DNA from: CAYNLY01 sp964398225
Lineage (GTDB): Bacteria > Pseudomonadota > Zetaproteobacteria > Mariprofundales > Mariprofundaceae
Assembly (NCBI GenBank): GCA_964398225.1
Contig: CAYNLY010000014.1
Location: 1-29,139, forward strand
DNA: 29,139 nt
Direction: 5' to 3'
The notes beneath the pieces are model-generated. The model did no database searches. It had not been told where the DNA came from and saw nothing but the letters and a program-made list of their open reading frames with translations. Shown here piece after piece: positions 22,801 through 28,816 of the stretch. The translations under genes were made by a program, and so were the position numbers. Each line of letters begins with the position of its first letter. Positions within the stretch are counted from its first letter, which is position 1.

Positions 22801-22958
22801 AGGTGGTGCACGATGAGCGGCTTGAGCTCCTCGCCTTCGGGCGCGCGCCACCAGAGCAGCGCGCCGGCAATCCCGGCGGCAAACGCAAGCAGGAGCAGGA
22901 TGCGCAGGCAGGAAGCCAGCGCCTTTTGCCAGCGATGATGCCCGTTCGTGTCCGTCAG
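19887..22958 (-). CDS. AsmA/YhdP-like large envelope protein
   Basis: This is a large protein with one N-terminal membrane helix and a very long repetitive beta-rich periplasmic part, as in AsmA-like proteins. The helix is encoded by LRILLLLAFAAGIAGALLWW. Repeated patterns such as RIRADLDAASPWEIDLDASRL fit the beta-groove architecture, and the C-terminal FDVAGKGSVDLERRTMDLVLVV matches the conserved AsmA/YhdP C-terminal region. From the candidate CTG at 22958, which overlaps the mlaC stop as CTGA, it has 1023 residues. The first ATG/GTG/TTG in frame is GTG at 22811, which would remove the membrane helix and so is unlikely. In E. coli, YhdP, TamB and YdbH are implicated in phospholipid movement to the outer membrane, which suits its place right after mlaC. 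Confidence 0.82.
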   Translation of the reverse strand: MTDTNGHHRWQKALASCLRILLLLAFAAGIAGALLWWRAPEGEELKPLIVHHLKSRLHLSELQLGGLSWSWSGWLWVRAEHVHLKGASGRIRLSDADVRVRIPMLPLLVGSIRPDRIELVRGHLELTAPAVMPLPSPSEWPETSLALQDVDATLHRPGGAIRLKNLNLRFEAGARRLSLRSGPIRIEARLSEDGLPEQAHLACESLDWLPPDLRRHLRGDGRISLRLERPRENRFHIRVSARADPAAQLILPGDERVPFERIDSRITLDRQQSAAPVRFEIAELVWQLGENRIDATGFWQDDALHLTATSESLAMPLVWSWLRPLGGKDWHDWLARMHRGRATNVAGSLFLHLPLPEGPKAEDWDGMRYRVRAHLDKAEIALGTGGDMLGDLEAEVEIDEKHLRAQIVRARLPAGMGTARGSLRIPWDTLMLHIEGHARASLARILSKVGPPESGGWPWEQDTSLVDFQLLWDPTRPEPDRARAAIRPDPAWRLSLHGRRIELRDGVVQWVHGQGIAMRNMRLDGRRLSGRLSLDAGPDGSGAWMLRGFEAHLTGDFAALSAHIQLPLEAPSGMIGLDARLDERLHARLSLTDAAWRRLLGSDKRIGEEFALVLTGSMNRALASPEIRIERIASVGRALSLSGSGRIDSSGLSLKLDEIRTPGFAGTIRIRADLDAASPWEIDLDASRLSRNALPEAMQLARHEDDRPWVLRARIDRFEWDAATLSGLHLQLASQRDSVGMLEAAGIRTGDVTIEDASARFALTGGGAIDLRQLRARAAGQKLEMSARLTPSADGGMDWEGFAWLSGNFGELITTLGITDRFQGGRGQILFAGRGHLREGQPWWKGLDGRLRVRSDSGRVLEGGGLAKLLAATNLADLPRLLFGGRKDLTGPGTLYRRFQFESILHDAGIRIRNLALRSSAFDVAGKGSVDLERRTMDLVLVVRPLQNLDAIIARIPLLRDILGGKARSLYRKVYRMHGPFTDPAVDGIRPEEAGLSGGGLVETLLSLPSRWFGKPPEPDLAK

Positions 22959-23563
22959 GCCCTGTCCTGCGCTTTCAGCTTGGCGATCTTTTCTTCCAGC
23001 GTCCGGACGAGATGCGGATAGTCGCCGTCCTTCAGGATCGACTGGAAGTCCTGGTGGAAGGTGCGCACGAGGCTCGCCCCCTCGATGCGGATGTCATACA
23101 CCTGCCAGCCGGTCGGCGTCTTGTGCAGGCGGTATTCGACCGGCGTCTGCTTCTGCCCGTCGGAAACCGTCGATTTCACCCGCGCCTTCCTGCCCTTGAA
23201 CTCGGGCTCCTCGAAGGTGACGGTCTGGCCGTGGTATTCGTTCAGGCGGTTGCCGTACGAGTACTCGAGCAGCTGCCGGAACAGATCGGTGAAACGCGCG
23301 CGTTCCTTCTCGTCCAGGGTTTTCCACGGCTTGCCGAGGCTGCGGCGGGCCATCGCCCGGTAGTCGAAGCGGCCGGTCACGATCTTGCGGATCGCGTTGC
23401 GGTCGGCCTCGGTCAGTTTCGTCTTGTCCGCGCGCGCTTCGAGCACGTGGATGATTTCGTTCACGACCGTTTCGACGACCTCTTTCGGCCCGGGCTGGTC
23501 CGCGGCAAACACCGGCGTGGCGGACAGCAGAAGAAGCATGAAGGCGATGATTCCCCGTTTCAT
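22955..23563 (-). CDS. mlaC: Periplasmic phospholipid-binding protein MlaC
   Basis: MlaC shuttles phospholipid through the periplasm between the inner-membrane MlaFEDB complex and the outer-membrane MlaA. The 202-residue protein has a signal peptide (MKRGIIAFMLLLLSATPVFA). The Tol_Tol_Ttg2-type domain follows, with ITGRFDYRAMARRSLGKPW-like sequence, then FRQLLEYSYGNRL, and GWQVYDIRIEGASLVRTFHQDF near the end, all characteristic. The frame extends upstream but the chosen ATG has AGGAGG about 7 bases before it and starts the signal peptide. It follows mlaD after 72 bases. Its TGA overlaps the candidate CTG of the AsmA-like gene. Confidence 0.95.
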   Translation of the reverse strand: MKRGIIAFMLLLLSATPVFAADQPGPKEVVETVVNEIIHVLEARADKTKLTEADRNAIRKIVTGRFDYRAMARRSLGKPWKTLDEKERARFTDLFRQLLEYSYGNRLNEYHGQTVTFEEPEFKGRKARVKSTVSDGQKQTPVEYRLHKTPTGWQVYDIRIEGASLVRTFHQDFQSILKDGDYPHLVRTLEEKIAKLKAQDRA

Positions 23564-23635
23564 GATCGTCCTCCTGGATTCGGGTTTCCGTTCATCAGTC
23601 TCGGTCCGGGGCGGGCGTGCGGAAAGGCGCAAAGA

Positions 23636-24085
23636 TTACTCCTTGCCGGTGAAAATGTACTTGCTGACGAGATCCTCGAGGTTGATGGCCGATTCCGTCT
23701 CCTCGATCTCGTCGCCGGGCTCCAGGAAATCCTCTTCCATGCCCTGGGTGATGCGCACGTAGCGGTCGCCGATGATGCCCTTCGTCCGGATCGAGGCGAA
23801 GGCGTCGGAGGTGATCTTCACGCCGTTGTTGATGCGCAGCGTGAGTTTCGCCTTTTCGTCATCCATCAGCTCGATTGCGTCCACGCGGCCGATCACGACG
23901 CCGGCAAGCATCACGTCCGCGCCCTGGCGGATGCCGCCCGCATCGTCGAACACCGCTACCAGCGGATAGCCGGCGGCGCCAAGCCCCCCGACCTGGCCGA
24001 TGCGCACGGCGGTCCAGCCGATCGCGATCAGTCCGATCAGAACGAACACGCCGACGATGATTTCAATCTTGCGGTAGGACTCCAT
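23636..24085 (-). CDS. mlaD: MCE-domain protein MlaD
   Basis: MlaD is the membrane-anchored MCE protein that forms a hexameric ring on the MlaFE transporter. The 149-residue sequence has an N-terminal anchor (KIEIIVGVFVLIGLIAIGWTAV) and a single MCE domain with AVFDDAGGIRQGADVMLAGVVIGRVDAIEL and IRTKGIIGDRYVRI. A short C-terminal helix follows. TAGGAGC precedes the ATG. It starts 10 bases after the mlaE stop, in the standard mla order. Confidence 0.96.
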   Translation of the reverse strand: MESYRKIEIIVGVFVLIGLIAIGWTAVRIGQVGGLGAAGYPLVAVFDDAGGIRQGADVMLAGVVIGRVDAIELMDDEKAKLTLRINNGVKITSDAFASIRTKGIIGDRYVRITQGMEEDFLEPGDEIEETESAINLEDLVSKYIFTGKE

Positions 24086-24095
24086 GTTGATGCTC

Positions 24096-24875
24096 CTAGA
24101 GGAAAAACGAGGTCAGAATGTAGTCAAGAATCAGCACGGCGATCGAGGCGATCACGACGGCCTGCGTGGTTGCGCGGGCCACGCCCTCGGTCGTCGGCAC
24201 CGACCGGTAGCCCATCGCCGTGCAGATCACGCCGATCACGAGGCCGAAGACCACCGCCTTGACCATGCCGCCGTTGATGTCGTGCATCGTGACCTTGGCT
24301 ACGAGCTCGGCCATGTAGGCGCCGGGGTTCACGCCGAGCAGCTCCACGCCGACGACGTAGCCCGCCCCGATGCCGACGACGTCGAACACGCCGACGAGCA
24401 GGGGCAGCGCGAGCACGCAGGCGACGATTCTCGGCAGGATGATCCGCGCCTTCGGATTGACCGCCATCATCTCGAGCGCGTCGATCTGTTCGGTGACGCG
24501 CATGATGCCGATTTCGGCCGTGATGCTGGATCCGGCGCGGCCGATGACCATGAACGCGCCCAGCACCGGCCCGAGTTCGCGGATGATCGACAGCCCCACG
24601 CCGGCGCCGAGCAGCGATTCCGAGCCGAACTTGGACAGGGTGTAATAGCCCTGGAGCGCGAGCACCATGCCCGCGAAGGCGCCGGTGATCGCGATGATGA
24701 TCAGCGAGCCGACGCCGAGCGTGTAGAGCTGGATCACGAAGTGCCGGCCCTGCCAGGGGGGGCGGGCGATCAGCGCCAGAGACTGCGAGGACAGCCGGGT
24801 CGTGTCCCCCAGCCATTCGACGAACCTCAGGAACGACCGGCCGAGCGCGCCAAGCAACGGGATCATCCGCCTCAT
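24096..24875 (-). CDS. mlaE: Phospholipid ABC transporter permease MlaE
   Basis: MlaE is the membrane-spanning subunit of the Mla phospholipid transporter. The 259-residue protein has five or six hydrophobic helices, with the family signature RELGPVLGAFMVIGRAGSSITAEIGIMRVTEQIDALEMM in the middle and YRSVPTTEGVARATTQAVV near the C-terminus. Its start overlaps the mlaF stop (ATGA). The length matches E. coli MlaE (260). Confidence 0.97.
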   Translation of the reverse strand: MRRMIPLLGALGRSFLRFVEWLGDTTRLSSQSLALIARPPWQGRHFVIQLYTLGVGSLIIIAITGAFAGMVLALQGYYTLSKFGSESLLGAGVGLSIIRELGPVLGAFMVIGRAGSSITAEIGIMRVTEQIDALEMMAVNPKARIILPRIVACVLALPLLVGVFDVVGIGAGYVVGVELLGVNPGAYMAELVAKVTMHDINGGMVKAVVFGLVIGVICTAMGYRSVPTTEGVARATTQAVVIASIAVLILDYILTSFFL

Positions 24876-25687
24876 CGCTCGACCTCCATCCGCACCGTGC
24901 CGGGCGCGTGCAGCAGATCCTCGATGTAGGAGGTCGAGCTGCGGGAGAACGGAATCGGCCCGTCCGGCCGCCCTTCGAGGAACTGGCGCACGCGGGCATC
25001 CTCGCTGCGCTCGATCTCCTCCGGCGGGCCTTCGGCGATGATTCTTCCCTGCCAGAGCAGCACGACATGATCGGCGATCGCAAGCCCCGCATGCACGTCG
25101 TGCGTGACGACGACGCTGGTCATGTGGTTCTTCGTCGAGGTGTCGCGGATCAGCGTCGTGATGACGCCGGACGAAATCGGATCCAGGCCCGAGGTCGGCT
25201 CGTCGAAGAACACGATCTTCGGATCCATCGCCATCGCGCGGGCGAAGGCCACGCGCTTGGCCATGCCGCCGGACAGCTCGGAAGGCATCAGGTGCTCGAA
25301 TCCGCGCAGGCCGACCTGTTCAAGTTTCATCGTCACGATCGTGCGGATGATCTCCTCGTCGAGATCGGTGTGCTCATGAAGAGGGAAGGCGACGTTGTGG
25401 TAGACGTCCAGCGAGTTCAGCAGCGCCGAATACTGGAACACCATGCCCATTTGCTCGCGAAGCTCGTACAGCCTCCGCTCGGGCAGACAGCACAGATCTT
25501 CGTCCCCGAAATAGACATGACCCGTCGTCGGTTTCTCGAGCCCCGCGAGCAGCCGCAAGAGCGTCGTCTTGCCCGAGCCCGAGCCGCCCATGATGCAGGT
25601 GATGCCGCCGGCCCGGATGTGGATGTCGGTCGGCGCCAGTGCCAGCGTGCTGTCGTAGCGCTTGCTCAGGTTCTCGCCCCGGATCAT
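24872..25687 (-). CDS. mlaF: Phospholipid ABC transporter ATP-binding protein MlaF
   Basis: MlaF is the ATPase of the Mla system. Walker A GGSGSGKTT, Q-loop MVFQYSALLNSLDVYHNVAFPL, signature LSGGMAKRVAFARA, Walker B IVFFDEPTSGLDP and H-loop VVVTHD are all intact. PSELSGGMAKR and RVRQFLEGRPDGPIPF are MlaF hallmarks. I chose the ATG at 25687 (MIRGENLSKRYDS, 271 residues). An alternative GTG at 25723 adds 12 residues and has a weak GAGGG too close to it; neither start has a good Shine-Dalgarno. It is the first gene of the mlaFEDC series and divergent from ilvE. No convincing promoter could be fixed in the 119-base spacer. Confidence 0.95.
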   Translation of the reverse strand: MIRGENLSKRYDSTLALAPTDIHIRAGGITCIMGGSGSGKTTLLRLLAGLEKPTTGHVYFGDEDLCCLPERRLYELREQMGMVFQYSALLNSLDVYHNVAFPLHEHTDLDEEIIRTIVTMKLEQVGLRGFEHLMPSELSGGMAKRVAFARAMAMDPKIVFFDEPTSGLDPISSGVITTLIRDTSTKNHMTSVVVTHDVHAGLAIADHVVLLWQGRIIAEGPPEEIERSEDARVRQFLEGRPDGPIPFSRSSTSYIEDLLHAPGTVRMEVER

Positions 25688-25806
25688 GGCATCGAGGCTA
25701 GCCGCCGGGCCGCGGGATTGCACCCCCTCGGTCCCCGCGCTGGCGGTCGGCCCCGGCTGACGCTACATTAGCACGCCGAAATCGAGACCCGACAGGAGAA
25801 ACCCGC

Positions 25807-26733
25807 ATGAACTATGCCGACCGGGACGGAGTCATCTGGTTCGACGGCGAGATGGTGCCGTGGCGCGAGGCGCGCGTGCACGTGCTGACGCACACGCTGC
25901 ACTACGGCATGGGCGTGTTCGAGGGGGTCCGGGCCTACGAGGCCGAGGGCGGCACCGCGATCTTCCGCCTGCAGGCCCACACCGACCGGCTGTTCCGCTC
26001 GGCGCACATCATGGCGATGCCGATGCCCTTTTCGAAGGACGAGCTCAACGAGGCGCAGAAGGCCGCGGTGCGCGAGAACGGGCTGAAGGCCGCCTACATA
26101 CGCCCGATGGCCTTTTACGGCTCCGAGGGCATGGGGCTTCGGGCCGACAACCTCAAGGTTCATGTCATCGTCGCGGCCTGGGAGTGGGGCGCCTATCTCG
26201 GCGAGGAGGGCATCAACCACGGCATCCGGGTGAAAACCTCCAGCTTCACCCGGCATCATGTGAACATCGCGATGTGCAAGGCGAAGGCCAACGGTCACTA
26301 CATCAACTCGATGCTGGCGCTGAACGAGGCCCTGCGCGACGGCTACGACGAGGCGCTGCTGCTGGATGTGGAAGGCTTCGTCGCGGAAGGCTCCGGCGAG
26401 AACCTGTTCATCGTTCGCGACGGCGTGATCTACACACCCGATCTGACCAGCGCGCTGGACGGCATCACCCGGGCCACGGTCATCGAACTGGCGCGCCGGG
26501 AGGGCTTCGAGGTCGTCGTCAAGCGGATCACGCGCGACGAGGTCTATGTCGCCGACGAGGCCTTCTTCACCGGCACCGCGGCCGAGGTGACGCCGATTCG
26601 GGAAGTGGACGGACGCGCGATCGGCTCGGGCACGCGCGGGCCGGTCACCGAACGGCTCCAGAAGCTGTATTTCGACGTCGTGCACGGCCGCATCCCCGAA
26701 TACCGGGGTTGGCTCGACTACGTCGAAGGCTAG
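25807..26733 (+). CDS. ilvE: Branched-chain amino acid aminotransferase
   Basis: IlvE is a PLP enzyme (fold type IV) that makes Leu, Ile and Val from their keto acids with glutamate. The 308-residue protein has VLTHTLHYGMGVFEGVRAY, RLQAHTDRLFRSA, then CKAKANGHYINSMLALNEA, which carries the PLP-binding lysine, and FVAEGSGENLFIVRDG. EVYVADEAFFTGTAAEVTPI and a closing RGPVTERLQKLYFDVVHGR are typical. The ATG has AGGAGA 8 bases upstream. The gene stands alone, divergent from mlaF and convergent with the AbrB-like gene 17 bases away. Confidence 0.96.
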   Translation: MNYADRDGVIWFDGEMVPWREARVHVLTHTLHYGMGVFEGVRAYEAEGGTAIFRLQAHTDRLFRSAHIMAMPMPFSKDELNEAQKAAVRENGLKAAYIRPMAFYGSEGMGLRADNLKVHVIVAAWEWGAYLGEEGINHGIRVKTSSFTRHHVNIAMCKAKANGHYINSMLALNEALRDGYDEALLLDVEGFVAEGSGENLFIVRDGVIYTPDLTSALDGITRATVIELARREGFEVVVKRITRDEVYVADEAFFTGTAAEVTPIREVDGRAIGSGTRGPVTERLQKLYFDVVHGRIPEYRGWLDYVEG

Positions 26734-26750
26734 CGCCTGCCCGCGGGCCG

Positions 26751-26981
26751 CTACTTCAGCGCTTTTCGGAACTCGTCCAGAAACGAGCGGGCGGTTTCGC
26801 GCAGGTCGCCCCTGGGTTGGGATTCGGCATCCGTATCCCCACGCAGCGGCCGGATCACCAGCTGCCGGCCGTCGGTGCGGATCTCCAGTTCAGTGTCCTG
26901 GTCGATGTCGAGAAGCTCGAGAATGGGCCGGTCGATGATCAGGCCGAGGCTGTTGCCCACCCGTGTCAGTCGCTTGATCAT
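26751..26981 (-). CDS. AbrB/MazE/SpoVT-family DNA-binding protein
   Basis: The N-terminal 46 residues (MIKRLTRVGNSLGLIIDRPI then DQDTELEIRTDGRQLVIRPL) are a standard AbrB-like swapped-hairpin DNA-binding domain. The remaining 30 residues are a charged helical tail ending DEFRKALK. 76 residues in total. Such proteins are often antitoxins, but no toxin gene is adjacent in either direction: yciB is 47 bases upstream on the same strand and ilvE is convergent. AAGGAGG lies about 6 bases before the ATG. It may be a stand-alone regulator or an orphan antitoxin. Confidence 0.85.
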   Translation of the reverse strand: MIKRLTRVGNSLGLIIDRPILELLDIDQDTELEIRTDGRQLVIRPLRGDTDAESQPRGDLRETARSFLDEFRKALK

Positions 26982-26993
26982 CTCTGCCTCCTT

Positions 26994-27001
26994 GTTCGAA
27001 C
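26994..27001. promoter_or_regulatory. Short palindrome upstream of the AbrB-like gene
   Basis: GTTCGAAC, a perfect 8-bp palindrome, sits directly upstream of the ribosome binding site. AbrB/MazE-type proteins often bind dyads near their own start, so an operator role is possible. Short enough to arise by chance. Confidence 0.2.
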
Positions 27002-27028
27002 GAGGTTACATCCGGCGGCCGGCCCGGT

Positions 27029-27565
27029 CTAGCCGCCGGAAGGGCTCCGCCGAAGGATCCAGCCGATGTAGAGCGCCTGCAGCAGCGCGAACGAAAGCGT
27101 CAGCCCCAGCCATCCGAACAGCTTGAACGCCACCCAGGTTTCGGTCGGAAACCGGGCCGCGACCCACAGATTCAGCCCGCCCATCAGGGCGAAGAAGCCG
27201 CTCCATGCAAGGTTCAGCCGCATCCATACGGCCTCGGGAAGGTTCAGGCCGGAGGCCAGCAGATGCCGGAGCGGATTGCGCCCGGCCCAGTGCGCGCCCA
27301 GGAGCGCAAGCGACAGAATCCAGGCCAGAATCGTCGGCTTCCATTTGATGAACTGCGCATCGTGCAGCACGAGCGTGGCTCCGCCGAAGACCAGCACGAG
27401 CGTGATGGTCAGCAGCTGCATCGGCGTCCAGCGGCCGTGTTTCCGGCGATGCAGCAGCGCCACCAGCAGCACCGAGACCATCAGCACGCCCGTGGCCGCG
27501 TAGATGTCCCAGAGCTTGAAGGCGACGACGAACAGCAGCAGGGGAAGCAGCTCGATCCAGATCAT
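27029..27565 (-). CDS. yciB: Inner membrane-spanning protein YciB (septation protein A)
   Basis: YciB is an integral inner-membrane protein linked to envelope integrity and septation. The 178-residue protein starts MIWIELLPLLLFVVAFK and has about five or six membrane helices. Family motifs include DIYAATGVLMV, FGGATLVLHDAQFIKWKPTI, NLPEAVWMRLNLAWSGFFALMGGLNLWVA and TWVAFKLFGWLGLTL. The length matches E. coli YciB (179). A longer frame upstream is antisense to the hydrolase gene and is not credible. No Shine-Dalgarno is obvious. It is divergent from the lipoprotein hydrolase gene. Confidence 0.94.
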   Translation of the reverse strand: MIWIELLPLLLFVVAFKLWDIYAATGVLMVSVLLVALLHRRKHGRWTPMQLLTITLVLVFGGATLVLHDAQFIKWKPTILAWILSLALLGAHWAGRNPLRHLLASGLNLPEAVWMRLNLAWSGFFALMGGLNLWVAARFPTETWVAFKLFGWLGLTLSFALLQALYIGWILRRSPSGG

Positions 27566-27589
27566 CGCGGCATGAAAACACAGAGTCCG

Positions 27590-27604
27590 CCGCTTGCCAA
27601 GCGG
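27590..27604. promoter_or_regulatory. 15-bp palindrome between yciB and the hydrolase gene
   Basis: CCGCTTG-C-CAAGCGG is a perfect 7-1-7 inverted repeat in the 63-base spacer between divergent starts at 27565 and 27629. It is placed where an operator for either gene would be expected. A one-base loop makes an RNA hairpin unlikely in full form. No regulator can be named. Confidence 0.4.
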
Positions 27605-27628
27605 AACGGGTCCGCCAGCATCGCCCTC

Positions 27629-28816
27629 ATGCATGCGGTGAGATTCTCGGTCATCAGGCGCGCACTTTGCCTGCTTGCGCTGCTTGGTCTGCTTGCCGGC
27701 TGCGCCGGCGTCGGCAAGAGCAGCCGGCAGGTGGCGCTCGATCTGTGGAAGGGCTGGGCCGAGATCGATCAGCTGATGCAGCAGGAACACCCCGATGCGG
27801 TGCCGATCGTGCTCGTGCACGGATGGAACGGCAGCGAGTTCACCTGGCCCGATCCGGAACGGCTGAAGCGGCTGGAAGCGCGGCTGGGCCGCGATATTTA
27901 CTACTTCAACTACCGGACCGGCGCGCTTCCCGGCCGCTATCCGCCGCTGGAGGCGCTGGAGGAAAAGCTCGAGCGTTTTTTCGCGGGCTTTGAGCGCGTG
28001 GACGTCGTCGCGCACAGCATGGGCGGGCTTCTGATGCGCCAGTATCTTTCACATCATCCCGAGGGGCGCGTGCGCCGGCTCGTGATGCTTTCCACTCCTC
28101 ACTTCGGCGCCAATGCCGCGGCGCTTCTGGCCGGCGTGGCCACCTCGCTCAGTGCCGAGGGCAACGCGCAGGCCCAGGAGATCATGCCCGGCTCGGCGTT
28201 TCTCTGGCAGATCAACGGCCTGGAGGGGGCGGAGCTTGCGGGCGTGGAGGTGCTGAACGCCTATGCGGTGGGCGACGATCTGGTCGTCGCGCCGCACACC
28301 GCCTGGCTTCCCTGGGCGCCGAATCTGGAAGTGCCTGGCGACCATCACACGCTGTCGAGAAACCTCGACCGTTTCGAGGCGATCCTCCGTTTTCTCGAAA
28401 CCGGCGCGCTGCCTGAGCGCCTTGCGCCGATGCCCGCCCGGCGCGACGTCTGGCTCCGGATGCGGCGGGCCGACGGCAGCTTCGCGCGCTTTTCCGAGGC
28501 CTCGGTCCAGCGCTTCGACGAGCGCGGCCTTCCGACGAGGCGGGACATCGGCCTGTGCTGCGAGGCGCGCAGCGCGCTGATCGATCCCGGAGCGACGACC
28601 GTGATCATCGAGAACACCGCGCCGCGCGCCCGCATCCGCCTGTTCGACCGCGCGCAGAACCCGCCCCGGGAGATCCATCTTCGCCTGCCCGCGGCGCTGC
28701 CGTATCCGGTGACGCTGCTGGTTCTCGACGAGGATGGCCGGGTGATCGAGCGGCCCGAAGGCCGCTACAGGACGCCTTCGGACGATTCCCCGGCCTCGGG
28801 GGACGGAATGCCCTGA
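27629..28816 (+). CDS. Lipoprotein alpha/beta hydrolase (lipase/PGAP1-like)
   Basis: This 395-residue protein begins with a lipoprotein signal peptide: Arg at 5, 10 and 11, a Leu-rich core, and lipobox LLAGC with C25 lipidated. Ala at +2 favours the outer membrane. An alpha/beta hydrolase domain covers about residues 55-260: VPIVLVHGWNGSEFTWP, nucleophile S130 in VAHSMGG, STPHFG, then YAVGDDLVV for the acid and GDHHTLSRN for the histidine. The last 120 or so residues, from about PARRDVWLRM, look beta-rich and are not assigned. Starts at ATG 27572 and GTG 27638 are also in frame; the former leaves only 6 bases to divergent yciB. The 3' end overlaps rnhA by 52 bases. Substrate is unknown; ester or lipid hydrolysis is likely. 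Confidence 0.85.
   Translation: MHAVRFSVIRRALCLLALLGLLAGCAGVGKSSRQVALDLWKGWAEIDQLMQQEHPDAVPIVLVHGWNGSEFTWPDPERLKRLEARLGRDIYYFNYRTGALPGRYPPLEALEEKLERFFAGFERVDVVAHSMGGLLMRQYLSHHPEGRVRRLVMLSTPHFGANAAALLAGVATSLSAEGNAQAQEIMPGSAFLWQINGLEGAELAGVEVLNAYAVGDDLVVAPHTAWLPWAPNLEVPGDHHTLSRNLDRFEAILRFLETGALPERLAPMPARRDVWLRMRRADGSFARFSEASVQRFDERGLPTRRDIGLCCEARSALIDPGATTVIIENTAPRARIRLFDRAQNPPREIHLRLPAALPYPVTLLVLDEDGRVIERPEGRYRTPSDDSPASGDGMP

Noticed and set aside
26733..26765. Terminator between ilvE and the AbrB-like gene (AGCGC ... GCGCTTTT)
   Set aside because: The arms are only 5-6 bases with a loop of about 20, and the central GCCCGCGGGC cannot form a stable loop.
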